Shown: positions 5,629-11,949 of the stretch, in pieces
How the letters are laid out: every line of letters begins with the position of its first letter
How positions within the stretch are numbered: position 1 is the stretch's first letter
Origin: Verrucomicrobiota bacterium
Lineage (GTDB): Bacteria; Verrucomicrobiota; Verrucomicrobiia; Opitutales; Opitutaceae
Assembly (NCBI GenBank): GCA_030916665.1
Contig: JAUPWC010000596.1
Coordinates: 1-14,722 of the forward strand
DNA length: 14,722 nt
Direction of reading: 5' to 3'
Position numbers and translations under genes: made by a program
The notes under the pieces: generated by a model
Databases searched by the model: none
The model's input: only the letters and a program-made list of their open reading frames with translations
What the model was told of the DNA's origin: nothing

Positions 5629-7383
5629 TTAGGGGCGGAGAAATCCGTCGCCAGTATTTTGCGCGGCCACGAGCCGGGCAAACGGGCCGCCGCGCGTGGT
5701 GAGGGAGGCGAAGTCGCCTTCCTCGACGATGCGGCCCTCGCCCAGCACGATGATGCGGCTGGCGTTGCGGATGGTGCTGAGGCGGTGGGCGATGGTGATG
5801 ACCGTGCGGCCCTCGCCCAGCCGGTCGAGCGCCTCCTGGATGAGGCGCTCGCTCTCGTAGTCGAGGGCCGAGGTGGCCTCGTCGAGGATGAGCACGGGCG
5901 GGTTCCGCAGGATGGCGCGCGCGATGGCGAGACGCTGGCGCTGACCCCCGGAGAGCGTGGCGCCGCGTTCGCCGACCAACGTAGCGTAGCCGTCGGGCAG
6001 GCGGGCGATGAATTCCTCGGCGTTGGCCTGGCGCGCCGCCGTGCGCAATTCCTCCTCGGTGGCGTCGGCGCGGGCGAAGCGGAGATTGTCGCTGATGGAG
6101 CCGGACAGGAGCAGGCTGTCCTGCAGCACGACGGCCAGCTGACGGCGAATCCAGCGCATGTCCCACTCGGCCTGCGGCACGCCGTCGATCAGGATGCGGC
6201 CTTCGCCCGGCGCGTAGAGCCCGAGCAGCAGGTTGGCCAGAGTGCTCTTGCCGGAACCGGAAGGGCCGACGAAGGCGATGTGTTCGCCCGGGCGGAGGTG
6301 GAGGGAGATGTCGTGCAGCACGCGGCGGTCCGGCGCGGAGGGATAGGCGAAGGACACGCGGTCGAAGACGATCTCGCCGCGCAGACGCTCCGCGCGCCGG
6401 GTGCCGTGCCAGCTCTCGACATAGGTCGAGTCCACGAGCTCCTTGATGCTCTGGTAGCTTTCGCGCCCGACGAAATACTGTTCGCTGAGACCCACGAAGG
6501 CCTGGATCGGCCCGAGGACGACGGGCAGTCCCGCGACGAAGGCAAACAGGGTGCCGAGCGAGATCGTGCCGCGGATGGCGAGCAGGGCGCCGCCGGCCAT
6601 GACGACGAGTGCGATCACCTGGGTGCTCACATACCAGAAGGTGCCGAAGACGGCGTTGACGTAGCTCTGGTGGACACGGCTGCGGGCGAAGGCGGAGCTG
6701 GTCCGGTCGAGATCGGCCTCGGCCTGACGCTCCTCGCCGAAGCTGCGCACGAGACGGAGCGCGGAGATGTATTCGCTGGCCGTGCCGGTGAGCTTTTCCT
6801 GCGCGAGGCGGGCCTCGTTGTTGCTGAGCTTGATGCGGGCGAAGAAGTGATACTTGGCGATGCCGTAGGCGGGCAGAATCAGGGCGAGGACGAGCGCGAG
6901 CCGCCAGTTCAGCACGGCGAGGATCACGAAGATGCTGCCGCCGTAGAGGATGTTCGGCAGAAACTGGTTCAGGATGTTGTAGAGCAGCGCCTCCACCTTC
7001 TGCGTGTCGAAGGCATATTTGGAGAGCAGGCGGCCGGTTTTCTGCTGGTCGAGGTAACCGAAGCTGAGGAACTGGAGCTTGAAGAAAATGCGCGAGCGCA
7101 TCTCGACCATCATCTGGGCCATGGCCTTGGCGATCTCGTTGGCGCCCCAGACGGAGAAGACGTAATGCACCGCCAGCAACAGGACAAAGACGCCGCCCAG
7201 CTGCACGATGGCGAGACTGTCGCGGGCGGGCACCGTCACGTCGATCATGCGTTGGAACAGCCAGGGGCAGGGGGCCACGGCGATGGAACGGAGCAACGCC
7301 AGACCCAGCCCGCGCCAGAGCGAAACGCGGCTGCCCCAGAGGTATCCGGTGATCGTGCGCGCGGCGAGCGCCTCGCGGTTCAT
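5629..7383 (-). CDS. ABC exporter half-transporter (fused transmembrane and ATPase domains)
   Basis: The 584-residue protein has the layout of MsbA/LmrA/BmrA-type homodimeric exporters. The membrane domain (about 1-310) shows hydrophobic segments near 26-45, 58-80, 140-178 and 250-297. The nucleotide-binding domain has Walker A GPSGSGKST (373-381), Q-loop Gln421 in VLQDS, signature LSGGQRQ (477-483), Walker B VLILDE (497-502) with the D-loop SALD after it, and switch His533. All catalytic residues are present, so it should be an active inner-membrane ATPase exporting a hydrophobic or amphipathic molecule; the substrate cannot be deduced. Length is normal for a half transporter. It lies 9 bp from genes on both sides. 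Pairing with a sugar-type oxidoreductase and a mutarotase is not the classical context for this family and may hint at a glycosylated export substrate, which is only an inference. Confidence 0.93.
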   Translation of the reverse strand: MNREALAARTITGYLWGSRVSLWRGLGLALLRSIAVAPCPWLFQRMIDVTVPARDSLAIVQLGGVFVLLLAVHYVFSVWGANEIAKAMAQMMVEMRSRIFFKLQFLSFGYLDQQKTGRLLSKYAFDTQKVEALLYNILNQFLPNILYGGSIFVILAVLNWRLALVLALILPAYGIAKYHFFARIKLSNNEARLAQEKLTGTASEYISALRLVRSFGEERQAEADLDRTSSAFARSRVHQSYVNAVFGTFWYVSTQVIALVVMAGGALLAIRGTISLGTLFAFVAGLPVVLGPIQAFVGLSEQYFVGRESYQSIKELVDSTYVESWHGTRRAERLRGEIVFDRVSFAYPSAPDRRVLHDISLHLRPGEHIAFVGPSGSGKSTLANLLLGLYAPGEGRILIDGVPQAEWDMRWIRRQLAVVLQDSLLLSGSISDNLRFARADATEEELRTAARQANAEEFIARLPDGYATLVGERGATLSGGQRQRLAIARAILRNPPVLILDEATSALDYESERLIQEALDRLGEGRTVITIAHRLSTIRNASRIIVLGEGRIVEEGDFASLTTRGGPFARLVAAQNTGDGFLRP

Positions 7384-7392
7384 GGGGTGAAC

Positions 7393-8505
7393 TCAGTCCG
7401 GACGCGGATGCTCGCCCTTCTGGCGCCGCGGCGCGCGCTGGCCGTGCAGTGCCGTGTAGAACGAGTCGCCCGGCTTGATGGAGCCGCGGGTGACAATTTC
7501 TCCCGTGAAGCCCGACTTGTAGATGGCGGTGAGCAGTTCGAGGGTCTGGCGGGCCTGGTCGCCCGAGGTCAACGGCCGGCGCCCGGCGTCCATGTCGGCG
7601 ACAAAGGCGTTGAGCTGGGCCCCATGGGTCGAGCCCACGTCGGGCGGGAAACTGTGCCAGGCCTGCAGCAGGCCGTCGTCCTGAGCGGGCGGCACGGGGG
7701 TGAGGCGCCAGTTGTCGCGCGTGTAGCTATAGAGATGCGTGAGTTCGACGGTCGCCCGCTGATAATCGAGGCGGATGTAGGTTTCCTGACGCGGGCTGAG
7801 GGCGCTGTTGACGATCGAGCCGACGGCGCCGTTGGCGAAGGTCACCAGTGCCATGGAGACATCCTCGACCTCGATGGCGCGATCCAGGGTGCGAACCACG
7901 GCACGGACCTCGCTCCAAGCGCCCATGAGGTGAAGGAAATGATCCATCGCGTGGATGCCGAGGCCCATCGTGGGCCCACCCAGTTCGGTTTCCCAGCGTC
8001 CGCGCCATGGCACGGCGTAGTAGGCGGCATCGCGAAACCAGAGTGTGTTGCAGACGCCCACAAACGGGCGGCCGAGGTGGCCGGCGTCGGACAGACGGCG
8101 CACATGGCCGGTGACGGCGCCGAAGCGCATCTGGAAAATACAGGAGGTGTAGGCGCCGGTGCGCTTTTCTGCGGCCTCGATGCGGTCGAACTCCGCCAGG
8201 GAACCGCACAACGGTTTCTCGCACATGACCCACGCGCCGGCCTCCATCGCGGCGATGCACATGTCGGCGTGCTGGGCAGGAGGGGTGGCGACCAGGACGA
8301 TGTCGGGCTTCACGGCGGCCAGCATGGTGCCGTAATCCGTGTAACAGCCCGGAATGTTGTGTTGCTTGGCAAAGAGCTCGACGCGCAGCGCGTCGATGTC
8401 CACGGCGGCTTCGAGCGTCACGCGGCCCAGAGTGGCCTCAACCGCGCGGACATGCGCTTCACCAATTGAGCCGGTTCCGACGAGGGCGGCACGATAGGTC
8501 TTCAT
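7393..8505 (-). CDS. Gfo/Idh/MocA family NAD(P)-dependent oxidoreductase
   Basis: The 370-residue protein has the N-terminal Rossmann domain with GTGSIG (10-15) after AALV, the conserved EKP (96-98) whose lysine assists catalysis, and the C-terminal alpha/beta domain motif GGPTMGLGIHAMDH (176-189) with His185 and Asp188 in the usual active-site positions. Such enzymes oxidise or reduce hydroxyls of sugars, inositols or pseudo-sugars using NAD(P). No signal peptide or twin-arginine motif is seen, so it is cytoplasmic. The start at 8505 was chosen because MKTYRAALVGTG is the family N-terminus; 31 upstream codons open in frame have no similarity and run through the promoter region. It heads the operon with the ABC exporter gene (9 bp gap). 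The last 20 residues are Arg/Pro/Lys-rich and lie beyond the conserved domain. The pyrimidine tract CCCCCTCTCACC precedes the ATG. Confidence 0.92.
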   Translation of the reverse strand: MKTYRAALVGTGSIGEAHVRAVEATLGRVTLEAAVDIDALRVELFAKQHNIPGCYTDYGTMLAAVKPDIVLVATPPAQHADMCIAAMEAGAWVMCEKPLCGSLAEFDRIEAAEKRTGAYTSCIFQMRFGAVTGHVRRLSDAGHLGRPFVGVCNTLWFRDAAYYAVPWRGRWETELGGPTMGLGIHAMDHFLHLMGAWSEVRAVVRTLDRAIEVEDVSMALVTFANGAVGSIVNSALSPRQETYIRLDYQRATVELTHLYSYTRDNWRLTPVPPAQDDGLLQAWHSFPPDVGSTHGAQLNAFVADMDAGRRPLTSGDQARQTLELLTAIYKSGFTGEIVTRGSIKPGDSFYTALHGQRAPRRQKGEHPRPD

Positions 8506-8594
8506 GGTGAGAGGGGGCGTGCCACGGAGGCAGGCGTTTGCTGAAACAGGTGCATAGAGAATGGGGCAGGGCGCCCGGGCAGGTCTCAAATGAG

Positions 8595-8612
8595 CCAAAC
8601 TATGGGGTTTGG
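8595..8612. promoter_or_regulatory. Inverted repeat, operator candidate upstream of the Gfo operon
   Basis: CCAAAC (8595-8600) and GTTTGG (8607-8612) form a perfect 6-bp inverted repeat around TATGGG. It is located just downstream of the predicted -10 (8622-8627) of the operon, where a bound repressor would block transcription. A shorter repeat CTCA-AA-TGAG lies next to it (8585-8594). The regulator is unknown. Confidence 0.35.
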
Positions 8613-8621
8613 GCGACAGGA

Positions 8622-8645
8622 ATTATCCTGAAAATGACTGAAAAT
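8622..8645 (-). promoter_or_regulatory. Promoter -10 with upstream direct repeats, Gfo/ABC operon
   Basis: On the minus strand GATAAT (8622-8627) matches 5 of 6 bases of the -10 consensus. The bases at the expected -35 position (about 8644-8650) do not resemble TTGACA, so an activator may be needed. Immediately upstream, CTGAAAAT (plus-strand sense) occurs twice, at 8628-8635 and 8638-8645, exactly 10 bp apart and therefore on the same helix face, as expected for paired half-sites of a regulator. This AT-rich patch stands out in the 194-bp gap between the Gfo gene start (8505) and the ferritin-like gene end (8700). The rest of the gap shows no gene. Confidence 0.45.
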
Positions 8646-8699
8646 ACCCGGGGAGGCAGGTGAGAAGGAGTTCCGGGGCGCAACCGCCGCGGCCACAAC

Positions 8700-10022
8700 T
8701 CAGGCCACGCCCGCGAGCTTCAGGATTTTGTTGCCGGTGAGTCGCCGCTCGGGAGGAAGGGCGTGCGGCGTGCGGTTGCCATGCAGCTTGGCCATCTCGG
8801 CGAAGCGGGCCTGGGTGGCCTTCACGAATTCGTCCACCGGCCGCGTATCACCGCAAAGCGCCATGATCTCGGGCAGCCAGCGGTGGCCATAGCGGACGTG
8901 GTTCTGCTCGTCGTTGCGGTCAAAGGCGAGGAGGGTGTCGGCCTCGAAATCGTTCAGCTCGCGCACCCGGTCCATCACATGCGCCTTCGTCGGAAAACTG
9001 CCGGCCTCGAATTCCATCGTCATCATCGCGTAGCGCTCGTGCGGCGGCATCTGGACGAGGATGTCGTAGAGATCGAGCGAGTGCTCGAGGGTCATAAGAT
9101 CCACGCCGAGCTTCGGCAGTTGACGGTAGCCGAATTGGCTGTGGCGTGACTCGTCCCAGAGGTGGCGCGCCATGTCGTGATGCAGGTCGAAGGGGGCGTC
9201 GGGCGTGTCGAAGAACACCGTGGCGAGGTAATCGACGGCATCCAGTTCCATCATCAGCCAGACGTAAACCATCAGGCGCACCACGCGCGCATCCGTCTGT
9301 GGATCGGTGAGCCAGGGGCGCACGATGGGAGTTTCCGCGGGGTCGTGGCTGAAGACACTGGAGCAGGTGGGATATTTGCCGCGGTTGCAGGTGGCCGGGT
9401 GAGAGTATTTCCGGCTATCAGACTCCCAGGTGAAGTCGACGGGCAGCGGCGTGGGCGTCGTCTCGCCGAGCAGTCCACCCAGGGCGGCCAAGCAGGCGCG
9501 GAGGTGCTCGGTCGGGGCCGTGGCGCCAAGACCGTTGAGATAGGGCGCCATTTCGGCCGCGTGACGTTCCTCGTCAGAGATGAATTCCTCGACCAGGCGG
9601 CGCGAGGGCCAGTCGGCCAGATGGTGGGTGGCCGCGAGATAATGGCGGTAGCCGGCGAGGAGGGCCGGCTTGAGCACACGGTAGAAGCCCGCCAGCGCCA
9701 CATAGCCGTCGCTCGGCATGACCGCCTCGGTGAACAGCCGGCGGATTTCCGGGCGGACAGTCTCGCCCGCGCCGAAGCCGCTGAGTTCCCGGCCGCGCTC
9801 GCGGATGAAGCGGGCGTGACCGGCGGATTCCCACACATGCTGGCTGAGCAGGTATTTAAGCTCCGGCTCGCCCACGCGGTAGATGAGGGTGGTGGCGGCG
9901 CGGACGAACTCGCGCTCAACCTCGAAGAGGAGGCGTTGCAGGCGGGCCATTTCCTGAACCGCGGCCATCCGCCCGGTGGCGGAGAGGGCGGCGACGGGGC
10001 CGGTGGCGGTGGGGGCGACCAT
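8700..10022 (-). CDS. Protein with two ferritin-like (diiron-type) four-helix modules
   Basis: The 440-residue protein appears to hold two ferritin-like bundles joined by a linker (about 165-240). Module 1 has a Glu-rich first helix (Glu34/Glu36), HVWESAGH (Glu65, His69) and FISDEERH (Glu151-x-x-His154). Module 2 has a full carboxylate-diiron set: Glu259 in MMELDA, DESRHS (Glu291-x-x-His294), Glu337/Glu339 in TMEFEAG, and DEQNHVRYG (Glu372-x-x-His375). The last motif resembles DUF455/MiaE-like proteins. It is probably a cytoplasmic non-haem diiron oxidase or hydroxylase, substrate unknown. A pair of Cys (Cys212, Cys220) in the linker could bind metal. The start at 10022 was chosen because the frame upstream overlaps the PhyH gene and lacks ferritin features, and TTCCCCTCCC precedes this ATG. 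It follows the PhyH gene after 17 bp, so the two are co-transcribed. Confidence 0.78.
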   Translation of the reverse strand: MVAPTATGPVAALSATGRMAAVQEMARLQRLLFEVEREFVRAATTLIYRVGEPELKYLLSQHVWESAGHARFIRERGRELSGFGAGETVRPEIRRLFTEAVMPSDGYVALAGFYRVLKPALLAGYRHYLAATHHLADWPSRRLVEEFISDEERHAAEMAPYLNGLGATAPTEHLRACLAALGGLLGETTPTPLPVDFTWESDSRKYSHPATCNRGKYPTCSSVFSHDPAETPIVRPWLTDPQTDARVVRLMVYVWLMMELDAVDYLATVFFDTPDAPFDLHHDMARHLWDESRHSQFGYRQLPKLGVDLMTLEHSLDLYDILVQMPPHERYAMMTMEFEAGSFPTKAHVMDRVRELNDFEADTLLAFDRNDEQNHVRYGHRWLPEIMALCGDTRPVDEFVKATQARFAEMAKLHGNRTPHALPPERRLTGNKILKLAGVA

Positions 10023-10039
10023 GGGAGGGGAAGGCGGGT

Positions 10040-10963
10040 TTAGCAGAGGCGGCCGCGCTTGCCGGCGAGCGTGTGCCCCGGGGGATTGATGCCAACCCAA
10101 CGTCCATCGATCGGCTCGCTGGCTCGTTGGTAGCGGGAATCGCTGGAAATGCGCAGGCGGTTCTCGCTGCGGTTGTCTAGCGAAGCGTGCACGAGGAACA
10201 TGCCGAAGGTGAGGAAATCGCCTGCGCTGAACTCGGTCGTGAGCCAGCGTCCGCCGAACTTGTTGCGGACTTGCGGCGGGTTGTGCGAGAGCGTGCCGCT
10301 GAACGTCCATTTGCCGGTCTTGGCGTTCTCGGCGTCCTTGGGCTTGTTTTCGCAGTAAGTGTCCACGTCGCGGTAAACATACTTTTCGAGCAGATCCATG
10401 CGCTTGTGCGATCCTTCGAGAACCATCAGGCCGCCCAACGTGAACGAGATGTCGCCATAGGGCAGCCAGCAGGTCATGTGGCGGTGGGTGCCGCGCCCCA
10501 TATAGGGCAGGTCGCAGTGCGGATTGGTCCCCTTGCCGGGACCGATGGCGCGCAGCCAGGTGAAATCGTAGTGGCGGATCGGTTCCGCGAAGAAGTTGGC
10601 GTAGAAATCGGTGAGGCGGCCGGAGTAGAGTAGGCGCTGAACCTCGGGATTGCCGTTGGTGAGCTCGGGCTTGAAAACGTATCCGGAACCCGGCTTGCAA
10701 ATGCCCTCGGTGTGGGGATGGGCGGGATCGAGCACGCCGGCCTCGGCGAGGCGCGAGGTCAGGCTCGCGCGAGCCGCGAGCACCTCGTCGCGGTCGAGAT
10801 AGCCGCGCATGTAGAGATAGCCGTCCTCGGCCACCCGGCGGCGGAGCTCGTCGAAGTCGTCGGCCGCATCGCTGGAATCGCGCAGCAGGCCGACCTTGTC
10901 GTCGGACATCTCGAGTTCATGGCCATAGGAGACCAACTGGGGCAGGGAGGTCGTGGTGCTCAT
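10040..10963 (-). CDS. Phytanoyl-CoA dioxygenase (PhyH) family Fe(II)/2-oxoglutarate oxygenase
   Basis: The 307-residue protein has the PhyH pattern. An early GYLYMRGYLDRDEV (48-61) is followed by the facial-triad motif NPHCD (His149, Asp151) and the distal His259 in FLVHASLDN. Arg269 or Arg271 in ENRLRIS is the expected 2-oxoglutarate salt-bridge residue, and SSDSRYQ follows as in many family members. LMVLEGSHKRMD (179-190) is also a typical PhyH strand. It should hydroxylate an unactivated carbon using iron, 2-oxoglutarate and oxygen in the cytoplasm; many bacterial members act on natural products, phosphonates or ectoine, so the substrate is open. It is the first gene of a two-gene unit with the ferritin-like gene. 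The start at 10963 lies 72 bp from the start of the divergent AraC regulator, which is the best candidate controller. Confidence 0.9.
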   Translation of the reverse strand: MSTTTSLPQLVSYGHELEMSDDKVGLLRDSSDAADDFDELRRRVAEDGYLYMRGYLDRDEVLAARASLTSRLAEAGVLDPAHPHTEGICKPGSGYVFKPELTNGNPEVQRLLYSGRLTDFYANFFAEPIRHYDFTWLRAIGPGKGTNPHCDLPYMGRGTHRHMTCWLPYGDISFTLGGLMVLEGSHKRMDLLEKYVYRDVDTYCENKPKDAENAKTGKWTFSGTLSHNPPQVRNKFGGRWLTTEFSAGDFLTFGMFLVHASLDNRSENRLRISSDSRYQRASEPIDGRWVGINPPGHTLAGKRGRLC

Positions 10964-11035
10964 GCCACTAGGCTACACGCAGCGGGACCGACATTAAATG
11001 GTTGAAACGGGAGAAGTGATGTAAAATTTGGGCAG
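10964..11035. promoter_or_regulatory. 72-bp divergent promoter region between PhyH and AraC-type genes
   Basis: The AT-rich core is 10991-11030. For the regulator (+), TTGAAA (11002-11007) and TAAAAT (11022-11027) are separated by only 14 bp, and the predicted start would fall at or within a few bases of the ATG at 11036, so the transcript could be leaderless. For the PhyH gene (-), TTTACA (complement of 11020-11025) and TTTAAT (complement of 10993-10998) match the -35 and -10 consensus 5 of 6 each but are 21 bp apart, longer than optimal, which would fit an activator-dependent promoter. CATTAAATG (10992-11000) is a perfect palindrome around one A. All assignments are by eye. Confidence 0.4.
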
Positions 11036-11887
11036 ATGCCTCCGCTCCCGAAATACCGTGCCCAGCCTTGGCTCCAGAGCCCGCTCCGCACTCCGGTGGG
11101 AGAGATCGAGCTGGCCGGCCTGCTGACCAACGTCCCGGGCATCGATCCGGCCGGCATGCGAATTTTGAGACGCTTCACGCTGGTGCTGATGGTGGAGGGG
11201 CGCGGCTACTACCGGGACGGGCGCGGGACCAGCCACGAGCTGGTGCCGGGGGATGTGGTGCTGGTTTTCCCGGAGATCGCGCACGCCTACGGGCCGGTGC
11301 GCGGCGGCGAGTGGACCCAGATCTACTTCGTGTTCGACGGACCGCAGTTTCAACTCTGGCGGGCGCAGGGGCTGCTAGATCCGGCGCGACCGGTGCTGCG
11401 GCTCGGTTCACCGGATTACTGGCGGCGGCGCCTCCATGACGTGGCCAAGGGCGAACCCATGCACACGGCCGGCGCGCCGTTGCGCGCGCTGGGCCGGTTT
11501 CTGCAGGTGGTGACGGAAATGATCGCGACCGACGCGGAGAACGTCCGTCAGGCCGGGCGTGACGCCTGGCTGGAAAAGAGCCTGCGCCTGCTCGGCGAGC
11601 GGGGCAGCGGAGGCTGGGCGACGCCCCAGGACGCGGCGACGCAGGTCGGGTTGAACTACGAGAATTTCCGCAAGCGGTTCGCCGAACTGACCGGCGAATC
11701 ACCCGGCCGCTACCAGAAGAGGCGCCGGCTCGAATGGGCCTGCGCGGCGATCTACCACGGCGAGTTGTCGCTGAAGGAAATCGCGGACACGCTGGGATTC
11801 TGTGACGTGTTCCACTTCTCGAAGGCGTTCAAGCAGGAGATCGGATTCACGCCGTCGGACTACCGCCGGCGGGTGCGCGGGCGGTGA
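11036..11887 (+). CDS. AraC-family transcriptional regulator with cupin sensor domain
   Basis: The 283-residue protein has an N-terminal AraC-binding cupin (about 20-130) with the typical turn LVPGDVVLVFPEIAHAYGP (69-87), a helical linker (about 145-190), and a C-terminal double helix-turn-helix. Within the latter, the second recognition unit SLKEIADTLGFCDVFHFSKAF (245-265, shown by its ends SLKEIAD and FSKAF) and FTPSDYRR (271-278) follow the AraC consensus closely. The first HTH (GLNYENFRKRFAELTGESP) is slightly unusual but intact. Such regulators sense a small molecule, often a sugar or aromatic compound, and activate neighbouring genes. Divergence from the PhyH/ferritin-like pair across 72 bp suggests that this pair is its target; the convergent glycosidase gene is a second possibility. 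The start at 11036 (MPPLPKYRAQ) is taken as the only ATG before the cupin; no Shine-Dalgarno is present. Confidence 0.9.
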   Translation: MPPLPKYRAQPWLQSPLRTPVGEIELAGLLTNVPGIDPAGMRILRRFTLVLMVEGRGYYRDGRGTSHELVPGDVVLVFPEIAHAYGPVRGGEWTQIYFVFDGPQFQLWRAQGLLDPARPVLRLGSPDYWRRRLHDVAKGEPMHTAGAPLRALGRFLQVVTEMIATDAENVRQAGRDAWLEKSLRLLGERGSGGWATPQDAATQVGLNYENFRKRFAELTGESPGRYQKRRRLEWACAAIYHGELSLKEIADTLGFCDVFHFSKAFKQEIGFTPSDYRRRVRGR

Positions 11888-11890
11888 GTC

Positions 11891-11920
11891 GCCGCCGCAC
11901 CGACGTAACATGACGGCGGC
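11891..11920. terminator. Possible bidirectional hairpin between convergent genes
   Basis: GCCGCCG (11891-11897) and CGGCGGC (11914-11920) form a perfect 7-bp GC stem with a 16-nt loop in the 62-bp gap between the ends of the AraC gene (11887) and the glycosidase gene (11950). The loop is long and no T-run follows on either strand, so this is not a canonical intrinsic terminator; it could still slow polymerase or act with Rho. Confidence 0.25.
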
Positions 11921-11949
11921 ACGCCGGCGTTGTCCCTAACACAAGGTTT

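Noticed and set aside
4885..8469. Plus-strand open frame of 1194 codons opposite the Gfo/ABC operon
   Set aside because: It is antisense to three genes with clear motifs. It is rich in Gly, Glu, Ala, Val and Asp without any domain pattern, and follows from the codon bias of the GC-rich genes on the other strand.
8650..8699. Terminator after the ferritin-like gene (GGCG-CAAC-CGCC and GCCGCGGC)
   Set aside because: Stems are 4 bp and there is no T-run; in this base composition they are expected by chance.
9162..10043. Plus-strand open frame of 293 codons opposite the ferritin-like gene
   Set aside because: Gly/Val/Arg-rich shadow without motifs; the minus-strand frame carries ordered ExxH motifs.
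10023..10700. N-terminal extension of the ferritin-like frame to 10700
   Set aside because: These 226 codons lie inside the PhyH gene in another frame and are Arg/Pro/His-rich; the ATG at 10022 fits the operon and the start signal.
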